A DNA stretch of 64,000 bases from Penicillium oxalicum (taxonomy: Eukaryota; Ascomycota; Eurotiomycetes; Eurotiales; Aspergillaceae), in the NCBI RefSeq assembly GCF_001723175.1, contig NC_064650.1, positions 682,001 to 746,000 of the forward strand. The letters run 5' to 3'. This document shows positions 26,845 to 38,641 of this stretch, piece by piece. Every line of letters begins with the position of its first letter. Position 1 is the stretch's first letter. Made by a program: the position numbers and the translations under genes. Under the pieces are notes generated by a model, which saw only the letters and a program-made list of their open reading frames with translations, ran no database searches and was not told where the DNA came from.

Positions 26845-28487
26845 CTAGGAAGCATATTCCTTGTTGAACGCACGACCAATGACCATCCGGCGAATTTCAC
26901 TCGTGCCAGCTCCAATTTCGTATAGCTTGGCATCGCGAAGCAGTCGACCAGCAGCAATCTCGTTGATGTATCCGTTTCCGCCCATCAACTGAATGGCATC
27001 CAGTGAACACTCAGTGGCACGCTCAGCGGCATACAGGATTGCGCCCGCACAGTCCTGAGTCCGAATGGTCATCGGATTCGGGGAGACTGCGCCGTTATCA
27101 ATCTCCCGAGCTGTGGCATATGTGTATGCCCGTGAGGCGGCAAGCTTGGTGTACATGTCGGCCAATTTACCCTGAATCAACTGGTTGTGGGCAATGGGTG
27201 TCCCAAACTGCTTCCGCATGTGAGTGTAGGGAAGGGCCAAGTCGAGACAGGCTTGCATGATGCTATGGTGAAGATTAGTTTAAGATCCCTTGAAACGCCA
27301 AGTTTCGACAAGACAAGAGGCTTACCCGAGTGGACCGGCACTCAGAACAAGCCGCTCGAGGTCTAGACCCTCCATGAGAACTCTGACGCCCTTGTTCACC
27401 TCACCAAGTAGATTCTCGCGTGGGACAAAAACATCTTCAAACACAAGCTCTCCAGTGTTTGAACCACGCATACCGAGTTTGTCCAGCTTGCGAGCACACG
27501 AGAAGCCTTTGAAGGACTTTTCAACGACAAAAGCGGTAATGCCCTTGGATGCCTTCTCAGGCTCAGTCTTGGCGTACACGACAATGTAGTCCGCGTCAGG
27601 TCCCTGGAGCAGGAATAGATATCAGTCATACAAGTTCGCATGCCAATCAAATATAGCCGAGACAGAGTCATCTTACGTTGGTGATCCACATCTTCGTTCC
27701 GTTCAGCACCCAGCCACCATCAACTTCCTTGGCGGTAGTTTTCATGCTGACCACATCAGAGCCCGCTGAGTGTTCAGACATGGCGAGCGCACCAATCTTC
27801 TCGCCAGATAGAAGTCCAGGCAAAAAGCGCTCTTTTTGTTCAGCGGATCCATTCAAGGACAGCTGGTTCACACAGAGTTGAGAGTGTGCGGCATACGAAA
27901 GGCCAATGCTTCCTGCTCGGGGAGTCCTTCATTAGCCCCCAAAGCTAGTATAGCCATCTGGTAGCGGCACATGACGAATCAATTCCTACCTGATGCACGG
28001 CTGATCTCCTCCATTACAACACAGTGGGCCTGGTAGCCCATGCCAAGACCACCGTATTCCTCGTTGGCTGTGATTCCCAGAAACCTGTAAACAGAGGTGA
28101 TTAATATATCGACGACCACTGCAGAACACCCGAAAAAAGATCATTGTATTACAACATACCCAGCATCGCCCATTTTCTTCCACATATCGGCAGGGAACTC
28201 ATTCATTTGATCCGTTTGCGCGGCAACTTCGGGAGTAATCTCTCGGCCTGCTCGAAGCATTAGAATCGGGAGTTAAGAAGAATCGACATAGCGATATACT
28301 CACGGGTGAATTCCTGCACGCGTTCTCGAAGCTCCAGGAGGTCCTCCTCCGTTGGAGGCTCGAAGCCGGCAGGATGCTTGGTCGACAGGAATCGCGAAAA
28401 CCTTGGGGTAATTGCGGGGAGAGCAGCACGCGGTCGAACCGACCGCACTGATGTGCGTAGGAGAGAGGGAAATGTGATGGAAGCCAT
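26845..28487 (-). CDS. ivdA: Isovaleryl-CoA dehydrogenase
   Basis: Mitochondrial FAD enzyme oxidising isovaleryl-CoA to 3-methylcrotonyl-CoA in leucine degradation. Exons 28487-28304, 28247-28160, 28084-27990, 27912-27677, 27603-27326 and 27262-26845 give 432 residues. The first 40 residues are Arg/Ser-rich without acids, a typical mitochondrial presequence. Acyl-CoA dehydrogenase signatures include [23 protein letters not shown] and RKQFGTPI. The catalytic base is at the isovaleryl-specific position Glu284 ([15 protein letters not shown]). Correspondingly, the C-terminal loop reads [12 protein letters not shown] rather than the YEGTSE of most relatives. It is transcribed divergently from the methylcrotonoyl-CoA carboxylase beta gene, the next enzyme of the pathway, across 654 nt. 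Confidence 0.97.
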
Positions 28488-29141
28488 TGTTGAACAAAGG
28501 TGAGACTACCGAGGATAGCTGCGCATAAGGAGACGGAGAGTTGGGAAGATAAATCGCAGGAATGTTTTTTAAACCGTCACGGTGGCGGTCGTGGAAATCG
28601 AATGGGGAGATGTGAGAGGCGGAGCGCGGCATGCCTCGGCGTTGGGGTGAGTCCGCCTGCAGCGACGGATCGGATACACCGCGGGACAAGCACGCCAACA
28701 AGATCGGATTTTAGTAGAGCTGATTACTTTGCCTCGCACGATCAGAATTGAGTCCAGAGAGTTGCTGACTCTCTCATGATTTTTTTGCTTCAAGTCTAAC
28801 ACTTGCAGAAATATCCCCTCTCATATGAGTGCCCTTAAACCCGAAGACGAATCTTCCGTCCACAAGCTTCAAGCGCTGGTCGAGCTACCTCGGGTAGACG
28901 CGGCAAAGCGCGCATCTCCGCCTCCGCATAATCTGGGGAAACCTCTCTTGGACGAAACTCCAGACTTTCCTCCTTCACCACTTCAGCTTCAATTCTGCAC
29001 ATTGCTTGCCAGACACCACCCGCCTTCTAGGGGAATTCAATTTGGAAAGACCCCCATATGAGCACATAGCGATCAATTATTATCACTCCAACGGAACAAC
29101 TTACAAACACCGTCATTGCATCTGTTTCGCTATTCCCCGCA
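28488..29141. promoter_or_regulatory. Bidirectional promoter region of ivdA and mccB
   Basis: A 654-nt space between divergent start codons of consecutive leucine-degradation enzymes. It must carry both promoters and is a natural place for shared regulation. I cannot name a specific binding site with confidence. Confidence 0.6.
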
Positions 29142-30964
29142 ATGCGCGCCTCGTCCCCGCTCATCCTTCGGGGCTTGGGCTTGCGCACTGGTCCGCGCAA
29201 CTGCCGTCCCTCAATCGTACAGCTTTCCAAAACCACTTTGAGAATCTCCTCGCGGACAGTCGCCAGCTATACCCATCCCCATCATGCATCAGCGCTTTCC
29301 ATTCTCCCCACAGCCGTGGACACATCGTCCCCCGAATTCCAGGAAAACAGCCAGCAAATGCAAGAGCTCCTCGATCGGATGAGCAGCCTTCACGCCAAAA
29401 TTGCTCAGGGTGGGCCGCAAAAGGCCCGGGATAAGCATGTTGCTCGTGGTAAGATGCTGCCTCGCGACCGGGTCTCTGCCTTGATTGACCCGGGCACCTC
29501 TTTCTTGGAGCTGTCACCGCTGGCTGGACATGAGGTGTACGAAGGGGAGGATGTCCCCGCTGGTGGGATTATCACAGGAATTGGTACCGTGGAGGGCGTG
29601 AACTGTATGATTGTCGCCAATGATAGCACAGTCAAGGGAGGCACGTACTATCCGATTACTGTTAAGAAGCACCTTCGGGCGCAGGCCATTGCCCAGGAGA
29701 ACCGACTTCCGTGCATCTATCTTGTGGACTCTGGCGGTGCCAACCTCCCCCACCAGGCAGATGTCTTCCCTGATCGTGACCACTTTGGTCGTATCTTCTT
29801 CAACCAGGCGCGGATGAGCTCCCTGGGCATCCCGCAACTGTCGGTTGTGATGGGCCCTTGCACTGCGGGTGGTGCCTACGTACCGGCTATGAGCGACGAG
29901 ACGATTATCGTTGAGAACCAGGGCACTATCTTCCTGGCGGGTCCACCCTTGGTGAAGGCTGCCACTGGTGAGGTAGTCTCTGCCGAAGATCTTGGTGGTG
30001 GTCAATTACACTCCACCATTTCTGGTGTGACGGACTATCTGGCCGTGGATGATGCACATGCTCTGACACTAGCCCGCCGCTCAGTAGCCAATCTGAACTA
30101 CCCCATCACAAAAATGCCGCAACAACTCGAGGACGCCGTGATCAAGGAGCCGCTTTACGACCCTGCAGAGCTGAATGGTATTGTAGGAGTCAACCTCCGC
30201 CGGCAGATCCCTGCCCACGAGGTGATTGCGCGCATCGTTGACGGAAGCGAGTTTGCTGAGTTCAAGCGTGACTACGGGACCACCCTGGTGACTGGCTTTG
30301 CCAAGATCCACGGCCACAAAGTCGGCATCGTCGCCAATAATGGTATTCTGTTCTCCGAATCTTCGCTCAAGGGCGCTCATTTCATCGAGCTGTGCGCCCA
30401 GCGTCGCATTCCTCTTGTCTTCTTGCAGAACATCTCGGGCTTCATGGTCGGTGCTGATGCCGAGAAGGGCGGAATTGCCAAGAACGGTGCCAAATTGGTG
30501 ACGGCCGTCGCCTGCGCCGATGTACCCAAGTTCACCGTGGTCTTTGGTTCCAGTGCCGGTGCTGGCAACTATGGAATGTGGTAAGTATACGTTTTCGCCT
30601 CCTCCTCCCTTCGTTGCTTCCAGCAAGCACTTGGCAATAAAGCTTTCACTAACGCCGAGATCAATCTAGTGGCCGCGCCTACTCCCCCCGGCTGATGTTC
30701 ATGTGGCCCAACTCCAAGATCGGCGTCATGGGTTCTGAACAGCTCTCCTCGGTGATGGAAGCCGTCGGGAAGACCGCCGATCCTGCCCTCAAGGCACGCA
30801 TCGACCGCGAGTCAGAAGCGATCTTTGCTTCTGCTCGTCTCTGGGATGACGGTGTCATTCCTCCCGCACAGACGCGAAAGATGCTTGGCTTGGGATTGGC
30901 AGCCGCAGTGGGTGGTAAGGGAGAGCCAGATATTCAGACCCGCTTCGGTGTATTCCGTATGTAG
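29142..30964 (+). CDS. mccB: Methylcrotonoyl-CoA carboxylase beta subunit
   Basis: Carboxyltransferase subunit of the mitochondrial biotin enzyme that converts 3-methylcrotonyl-CoA to 3-methylglutaconyl-CoA, one step after isovaleryl-CoA dehydrogenase. Exons 29142-30580 and 30670-30964 give 577 residues. An Arg/Ser-rich presequence precedes the body. Family blocks are [105 protein letters not shown] and a C-terminal [15 protein letters not shown]. The single intron splits the Cys codon of GMCGRAY. The biotin-carrying alpha subunit, often clustered with these two genes in aspergilli, is not in this window. Confidence 0.97.
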
Positions 30965-32264
30965 ACGCAAAGGAGGCGGGAGCAGACGGAAAACAATATA
31001 GCGGTATAGATGATTTTCATGGCAGATGCAATTGTATTAATTGAATGGAGCATGTTTTTTTTTTCTTCACTTTTTTTTTTCAGTCTTTCCAGGGTTGGGT
31101 ATTGAAAATACGGTCTTTCGCCACAACCATCCTATGTAGGTAGTAGCCCTGCGCCTGCTCTCCCTCATCCTCCAACTCTCCAGTCCCAATGGACCAACCT
31201 CGATTTCCCATCACCGGTTCTGCAAATAAATTTCCTAAAACCAGCGCACGACAAACGCCCAACTTTGCAGCACCGGGACGTCCGCGATTCAAAGCTCATC
31301 TACTCCCCAGCCTGAGTCGGATGCATCGCATGCCCGGTACTTTGATACTCCCCGTCCTCCGGATATGATGCAGGAATGTAATCAACCATCAATGTGAAAC
31401 TACAGGCCTAGGTGGAAGGAGGGTCTGAGAGTGGAGGCATCACAGTGCAGTGCAGCTTAGTTTTCTCTCACGACAAACATCCCATGCCTTTTGTCTACGT
31501 ACTGGTTTGAACTACAACCTAAGCATGTGTATGTACGTTCCCTGAAACAGCCCAGCGCAGCCCGGTCAGTGTTGCCCCGGTGTCTCAGGGTCTACCGGTG
31601 AAAGCTACTGAAGTATTTGGCTTCTTTTGTCTTCATGATTCGCCAGATCAAAGTACTAACAAATTGGAGAAAGAAGAAAAGAAAAAGCAAATCAAGTGAC
31701 AAAATTAAAAGATCTGGAAGACATTCAATGCCAAAACTTTTAGAGTAAAACACTTGCATGTTGTTTGTTCTCATCCGTATGAGACGGACTCTGCCTGCGA
31801 GTTTCAAGACTGAAAAAGGAAGAAAATCTCCAAGAGAGACCAAAGAATACTGTCGTCTTCTGAATGAGGCGGTGGGAAGAAGAGGCAGGCGCAATTAAGA
31901 CGTTTTGCAGCTCAGTTAAAAAAAGGGAGAAAAGAAGGGGGAGAGGGAAGAACGACCATGGAAGGAATTGTAACAATGGAGGTATAATGTACGTGATGAG
32001 GGCAGGCGGCGACACGTCTTTCTATCAAGAGGTACCGGAGGATGTAAGATGCAGATGAGAGCACGCGGCGAGAAAGATCATGGGACACGTCGAGGAGGCG
32101 TTGAAGCGGAGACAGGCGTGGCTGGGCGTGAGTCCAAACATTTGGAAATAGAGAAAAGAGAAAGAAGAGAGAAAAAAAAGTGGCAGAGATCCCGGACATG
32201 AAGAAGTTCCGAATCCCACTCAGAAAAAAAAGAGCAAGTAATTGGTGAGAGGAGGCCATTCGCG
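30965..32264. other. Convergent intergenic region, 1.3 kb
   Basis: It lies between the ends of mccB and RSR1. It has a T-run at 31054-31080 and purine-rich sequence at 31890-31960 and 32140-32240. No frame has recognisable protein features. Confidence 0.5.
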
Positions 32265-33367
32265 TCACAGAATGACGCATGGGGATCGCCGACGGCCACT
32301 GGATCCCTTTTCTCTCTTGCGTTCTGCCCTGCTGGGCCCGTCGCGCTTGCGACTTGGGTCAACGTTTCCGGTAGGCCCCTGAAGATCTTTGCGGATGATC
32401 TGCCGACATAGGTCGACAAAAACCTCGTTCACATTGGCGCGGCGCCGAGCAGAAGTCTCGTAGTAGGGGGCATTGCCCCAGGTCTGGGACAGACCAAAGG
32501 CGCGCGCACGAGGCACCGCACGATCTTCTTCGAGGTCCGATTTGTTTCCAACGATCACGATGGGGACCTTTTCGTCATCCTTGATGCGAATGATCTGCTC
32601 CCGAAGTTCGGACAGTTCGTTCAAGGAGGACATGCTGGTGATGGAAAAGACCAGCAGGAAGCCCTGGCCTTGTTTCATGTACAATTCTCTGTGGAGAGGA
32701 ACGTCAAGCATTAGCCAGCGATGTCAGGTTCGGGGGCGTTCGTCTGCAATGTCGCATTACCTCATCGCCGCTGGAAGAGAGGAAGCAAGATGTTAGCTGG
32801 CGAAGCAAAGGGATCAGCCACACAAGGTTCAACTCACTGAATTGCTCTGTCCCGGCGGTGTCCAGACTGTACAAGGTATCCATTGTCGTTAGTCAATCAG
32901 TGCGATAGTGATATCAAGCCGGGGAACTGGTCGCCTACATTTCCAGTATGCATTGTCGACCCTATGGGAGAAGCTCGTTAGCATCACACTCAGCGGTTGT
33001 CTCCCCGATCTAGAACGGCCCGGGCACTTACGTCGACTTCGATCTGCTTGCGATATGAGTCCTCGATGGTCGGGTCGTAACTCTCGATCCACACGTTTTG
33101 AACGAATTGCGCTAAAGGTTCGATCAGTCGGATTTCTTCAATGTATCCCGACAGAGTTCCCCGCCCACAGGACCGTCCCTGTCGCGGCAAGCCAACCCCG
33201 GACGTAACGCACCAGTCAAGCAACTTTTACCCACACCCCCCGCTCCCAACACCACGATATGGTATTCCCGTCTAAGGTAACCCATGTCATTAGAGGCTGA
33301 TTCGCACCCACAGAGCAGGCCTCGAGAAAAAAAAACAAGGGTCGAAGCCCACTTACTGTGGCCGCAT
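32265..33367 (-). CDS. RSR1: Ras-family GTPase RSR1/BUD1 (Rap-like)
   Basis: Rap-type small GTPase that in yeasts marks the polarity site upstream of Cdc42; membrane-bound through prenylation. Seven exons: 33367-33357 (11 nt), 33271-33213, 33111-33032, 32961-32939 (23 nt), 32866-32838 (29 nt), 32770-32761 (10 nt) and 32688-32265, giving 211 residues. Visible motifs are the P-loop GAGGVGKS at 13-20, effector loop YDPTIEDSY, switch [14 protein letters not shown] with the Thr typical of Rap/Rsr1 in place of Ras Gln61, NKSD, the ETSA-like YYETSARRR, a Lys/Arg-rich tail and the CaaX box CVIL. The very small exons were deduced by restoring the invariant switch II sequence; all have GT/AG borders and compatible phases. 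Confidence 0.95.
32761..32770 (-). other. RSR1: 10-nt micro-exon of RSR1
   Basis: The ten bases CGGCGATGAG (sense) sit between an acceptor CTTCCAG and a donor GTAATG. Together with the flanking exons they encode the Thr-Ala-Met-Arg of switch II. Skipping it would break frame inside the GTPase core. Confidence 0.85.
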
Positions 33368-36300
33368 TTTGAAGAAATTCTACTTCTCCCAATTCCTCCG
33401 AATCTCTCGAGGATTCAACACTGGCGACCAAAAACCAGATCGGGTGCCAAAATGATTCTGGGTTCTGGGTGTCTAATCGGCGGGGGTATTCGACCAGTTC
33501 GTTGGCGACAGGAGGGCAGCGGATGTTGGGTGATGACGGCGTAGAGACGCAGGTGGAGAAGACGGAGTGGTTTTGATGCGGTCAAAGTGTTGAGGCTCAC
33601 GTTTGATTTCTCGCCGGGCTCGAGTTTGCCTGGGTGATTGATTCAGTGGACAGCGCGGTCGGTATCTCTGCTATCTCTGGGAATCGGCCTGTCGCTGGTT
33701 GCTGAAAGCGTGTTCGTGCAGCTTGTGCGAGAGTGTGATGAGAGTGAAGTGAGGCGGCAAGAAGGTTGGACCGGTCACATCGATTGACGGAGTTGGTCGT
33801 GGTCTCGTGGCGATGGGACGGTCCCTTTGGCCGCACGGACGTCGCAAACACTCCGGCTTCGATCGTCAGGTTCACAGGGCCGAGTCCTCCAGCTGGACAC
33901 CGGGTCCGAAGGAGCAACAGCTTCAGGAACTGGTTCTACAGGGGGAGGCCGCACGAGATTAGGTCGCAGACACGCCGATGGACGGTTGGCGAAGAGGATT
34001 GTAATGGGTGGGAGAAAAAAAGGCGCGAGTGGGGGGGTGGATGAGGATCAAAAAAGAATCGAGGACAAGAACCGAAAGTTTGGGATTGTGCCTTTTTGGT
34101 GGTGCTTCCCAGTGGCTTGGGATGAGATGGATTGGGTTTGGGCGGTTTGGGTTTGGAATCGGATTGGGCCGTGGTGCGGGACCTCGGTGCTGTCCCTTGA
34201 AGTCGTCCTCAATTTCGGGCTCTGGAGATCGTGGCGGAGTCTGAAGGCTGAAGGGGAAATTGAGACCAAATCGACTCGAGGAGCAGAGCTCGACGAGGAG
34301 GTCCAACAAGATATATCAAGAAAAGCCAAAAAGAGAAAAGAAGAAAAAGAAAAAGGTACGTCCGCCGAAGAGGTGCGCCGATGAGAAGGAGATGCCCACC
34401 ACGAAGAAACGAGTGCCGGACTGAAGTTCTGCGTCATGCCCGTTCGAGTTCCACGGGGCCTGGAACGTGACCCCTGGTCCCGTGGTCCCGTTGCCGTCGC
34501 CCTGAAAACCACGAGATTCCTCCAATTTCCGAGCATCCTCTCACCAGTCGTTCGGGAGAGACCATGTTCCAGGCCAACTGATCAAACTAAGAGTTGCGTT
34601 GAGTCTCTCGAGAACCAGACAGGTCAAGTGTAAACAGGACTGTGCTGCCATGAGCACACCACGTGGAGGACGGATGGAGGTAGTAGACGCTTCATTACCA
34701 TGGTACAACGGTGACCCTACGAACTCTCGAGGCTGTACTCTCACTGCTTGACTGCACAAAGGGTACCGGGTGGCAGCACTCAGGCTCTGTGACCACGGAT
34801 ATGCCCCATAATTTGCACGAGGAGATCGTTTCAAATGTCAAGCGCAAACGGGCCTGTCAATCACGAGGATAATCCCACGGACCCGAAGGCCCCAGGGGCC
34901 AGTGCCGAGGAAACGAGACCTGTCGCGTTTGACCTATCGGTAGCAGATATTATGATCGCTCACGGTAGGTGTTCATTCAAGAAGTCCGTGTCTAATGAGG
35001 GACTCCGTGCATCCCAGGGGTCCAAAAAGGCGGGCAATAATGCTGTGGCTCGAAAAGAATCAACCACTTGAGGCAAGAGAGATGGTCAGGGCTGCCGGGC
35101 TGCATATCTCACGAGACTGGCAACTACCGAACCCAATCCCCCGACAGATCTGCTGGCGACGTTGGAGCATGGGGGTCACTGCCTCGAGGCTCGAATCAAT
35201 CACCATGAGATTTTCCCCATTAATTGGACAGCAATAGGAGCAATTTTAAACTTCATCATCATGATAAAAGGTCTATTGAAGTCGACGTGGGGCGAAGCAT
35301 GGCGCCATGGCTATTTAGCTTTCCCGCAATTCGTTCACGGGAAGCAAACAGCAGGGCAAGGAGTCGACGGGACACTCCATCCAGCTCGGAACAATACATT
35401 CCATGGCGTCCGAGCCTGCCAGTTGACATGGACATAGTTCACCATTGGAGAGCATTCAGTCGTTCACGTTCAACCGACTACAATCACTTGTTACCCACTG
35501 TAAGTGTCGACCATAGGCCCTGAATGTGCAGAAGGCCATTTTTCCAAGGTCAAGACACAACTCTGCCCCGAGAAAGAGTCTGAAAACAAGGTACCAGAGC
35601 CGGAGGAATCAATCCAGGTACCTTTCCCTTAGGGTCTCTGGCTCTATTATCTATATGACCGCACCGGTGGAACCCAAGACGTTGATCTGGAACGTGAATT
35701 CTAGCTAGCATAGATCGGCGACGATCAGCATGTCTTCATATTGTGGCCCCGGAGCTCGAGCTCGGTGCACAGCCCTGTACGTCATGCATACGACCACAGG
35801 TAGACATCCACGGAGATACCTAGGTCTCTTGTAGCTACCGAAGGAAACTTCAAGCCGATGTGAAATTTTGATGAGAAACTCGCAGACTAATGTGTCGAGG
35901 ACTAAATCTAAAATGTCTGAGCCTGAGAAGCCTCCCATTTGCAACACATAGGTAGGACAATCTGCGTCGGGAGGATCCTTGATTGAGAATCGGTTACTTA
36001 GATAGCTCATATCAGCTGATTGTCAAACATCAGGTAATGGATTGAAAAGATATAGATCCAAGAGATAATGTTTTTCCTATTCACTAGAGGACTAAAGCGC
36101 ATTCACCTTGGGCGCATAACAGGTTGGTTCATTTCAACGGGTGCACCTAACAGGGCTGTTGGGTAAAGAAGGGTGCTCCAAACATCAAGCGCTCACACCA
36201 CAATTTTTGTTATCACTACAATTGGATTGGGAGATACGGTGGCATTGGCCACCCCACCCAGCCACAGTAAACTCGGAACCCTCTTGACCCTACGAATCAG

Positions 36301-36571
36301 GTTATGTCCATCCAGCCAGGACAAGAAAGATGACACCTGCCTGGCCCTCTTTCACATGGCACCCGCCCCAATTCACCTCTGCGCAAGCGCCGGGTGGACG
36401 TCATGGTATCACGTGATTATGCACGGACGTCGGCCAGAAGCCGCCCGCTCGTCTGATTACGTTCTCGTCATCCCTCGTTCCCGTCTTCAACTGCTATCTG
36501 CAACTCTCCAACTTCCGAAAAAAAAAAGAAACCGTCGCACGAGACTTCTCATTTACCTTTCACTCACCACA
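33368..36571. other. Gene-poor divergent intergenic region, 3.2 kb
   Basis: It lies between the RSR1 and YOP1 start codons. A GA-rich block at 34314-34357 is pyrimidine-rich on the RSR1 strand and may be a long 5' leader. Frames such as 33827-34384 (+) and 35705-36010 (-) show no recognisable domain and overlap opposite frames. No RNA gene recognised. Confidence 0.5.
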
Positions 36572-37679
36572 ATGGCTTCTTTCCAGGATCGTGCTCAGCA
36601 CGCTGTCTCCCAGCTTGACAAGGAGGTATGTGGACGGTGATTCTGTGACGAAGCTTTGTGCGTAATATGCGTTTGTGTGTGCGTCGGGATCGGTCGCTGG
36701 CGTCACCGAGCTTCAGCCCCTCGGCCCCGTTTTGTGCGCGGCGATGTCTACGAACCCGCCTCACAAGAGACGTGGAGGAGGAGCATTGCTGTCAGTGACC
36801 GATCTGGTCGCCCGCGTGGTCGCATATTGGCAGCGCAATAAAGCTCTTTACCATTCTACTGGACTAATCCTGGGATTTGTGCGATAGCTCTCCAAGTACC
36901 CGGTTCTGAACAACCTCGAGCGTCAGACCAGTGTTCCCAAGGTCTATGTGATCCTGGGTCTGGTTGGTGTTTACACCTTCCTGGTCTTCTTCAACATTGC
37001 CGGCGAGTTCCTCGTCAACTTTGCCGGTTTCCTCCTCCCCGGCTACTACTCCCTCCAGGCCCTCTTCACTTCGGGTACCGCGGATGACACCCAGGTATGT
37101 CTCAGATGCTCTATTATTCATGCCCGATCGCCTCAGAATTCTTGCTAACTTGATTGATTCCAGTGGCTCACCGTAAGTTTTGCCCTGTGCATTTAGAGTG
37201 GATTGCTCTTCGGGCAACTGTGGCATACCATGACCCTCGAAGAAGCTTACCAGCTGCCACGTGACCCCTCGAATGATTTGAGTATCAACTGACAATGTGT
37301 TGAATGTGATTTAGTACTGGGTTGTGTTCGCTTTCCTGACTGTTGTGGAGAGCGCCATCAACGCCGCCTACTGGTTCCGTACGTATCTTTCACATCCTTT
37401 TCCCCCCTCTCACGGACACCATGACTAATGAAGACTTTCAGCCTTCTACTACATCTTCAAGTTCGTCCTGATCCTCTGGATGGCTCTTCCCCAGACCAGG
37501 TAAGATGGGAGATCCTTTCGCCCAGACCAAAGCCGTTACTGACCACAAATAGCGGTGCCCAAGTTGTCTTCCACTCTTTCCTCCAGCCTCTGGTTGGCCG
37601 CTTCTTCACCCAGAGCGGAACTTCCTCCAACCTCCGTGCTCAGGCCGAGGCTGCTGCCAACAAGGCTCACTCCTCTTGA
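36572..37679 (+). CDS. yop1: YOP1/REEP-DP1 ER membrane-shaping protein
   Basis: Reticulon-like hairpin protein of the TB2/DP1/HVA22 family that curves ER tubules. Exons 36572-36625, 36888-37094, 37164-37172 (9 nt), 37315-37378, 37442-37499 and 37553-37679 give 172 residues. After a short soluble head, hydrophobic hairpins run through YVILGLVGVYTFLVFF, LVNFAGFLLPGYYSLQAL and YWVVFAFLTVVESAI to FYYIFKFVLILWMAL. The family landmark P-x-Y-S is present as LPGYYSLQAL, followed by DDTQWLTYWVVFAF. The tail ends with Ala-rich sequence NLRAQAEAAANKAHSS. The 9-nt exon encodes Trp-Leu-Thr of the family-invariant QWLTYW. The first intron is long for this window (262 nt). Confidence 0.96.
37164..37172 (+). 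other. yop1: 9-nt micro-exon of yop1
   Basis: TGGCTCACC between acceptor TTCCAG and donor GTAAGT encodes Trp-Leu-Thr. Skipping keeps frame but would delete part of the conserved QWLTYW block. Confidence 0.85.
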
Positions 37680-38641
37680 AGAGCTCTAGGCCACGACCAG
37701 TTGTAACCGAGAGTCCGTCCTGCTTAGGCGCTCGAGAACCGCCGCCTCTCGCCTGGCGAGGTCACCTACAAGGTCCTCCTGGACTCCTCATCACCTTTGC
37801 AGGCACTCTGTCACGAAGCGTTTGAGCGGGTTGAAATTACTGTTATGAGTCTTTCCAATAGCCTTTCGGCTATATGAATTGTTGATAGGAAGGAGAAGAA
37901 GAAGAAGGAAATGGGGGAGGAGGGGAACCGAAGTTAAAGATGGGGGCGTGGACAATTTGCTACGATGGGACAAAGTATAATATTTTTCTACATTGTCTCA
38001 TAGTGTGTCTCTTTGCATTTTGTACGGAGCCAAGAAAGCGGCTCTTTTCCGGGTCGAAAAGGTTCCACGCGCTAGAGGTGATTGACCCCGTGCAGAGGTA
38101 GTATGCACGAATGGAGAAAAAAAATATGATTTTAGTTGATTTTGATCTTCAAAAGCGATCACCACTCATGCGCCACTAAGCATAGTCCGCAGGGCATGCC
38201 ACCTGGGCTGTCGTGGAAAAGGAATCCGCTCTCGAAGGTCCGATGATTCATGATTCGAGTAGAATTGGAACCCGAGAATTCTCACACTTTGTTCATGATT
38301 ACCTTCCGGCTCCCCGTGCAGTAAGACTCCTTATGGAGATATAGTTTTTTTGGGGTTTTCAAAGTCCGTAGTCCACAGCGTCTCTGAAAAACTACATACA
38401 TGAATTGCATCCCTGCCGACTGAGACAAGACCTCATTGGGGTCTGGTGACAAGGAAACCTCCACAGACTAAGGAGGCAAAATGAAATGAAGTAAACCACG
38501 AAGAACTCCGGGCGCAGATTCTAGATAGTCATGATAGTACAAAAGAAATTCGTCAGCTTACGAAGACGGGGGCCGGGAGGTCGGTGAGAAGGGTATTTGC
38601 GTGAAGACCACACTCAAGCCCAGCCCCAGCGTGGTGATTTG
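37680..38641. other. Convergent intergenic region
   Basis: It lies between the ends of yop1 and atg101; expected 3' UTRs only. A GAAGAAGAAG stretch lies near 37890-37915. Nothing else recognised. Confidence 0.5.

Noticed and set aside
33827..34384. Plus-strand frame of 185 codons upstream of RSR1.
   Set aside because: Low-complexity Arg/Gly/Glu/Lys content, no domain character, overlapped by equally long opposite frames; likely leader or promoter sequence of RSR1.
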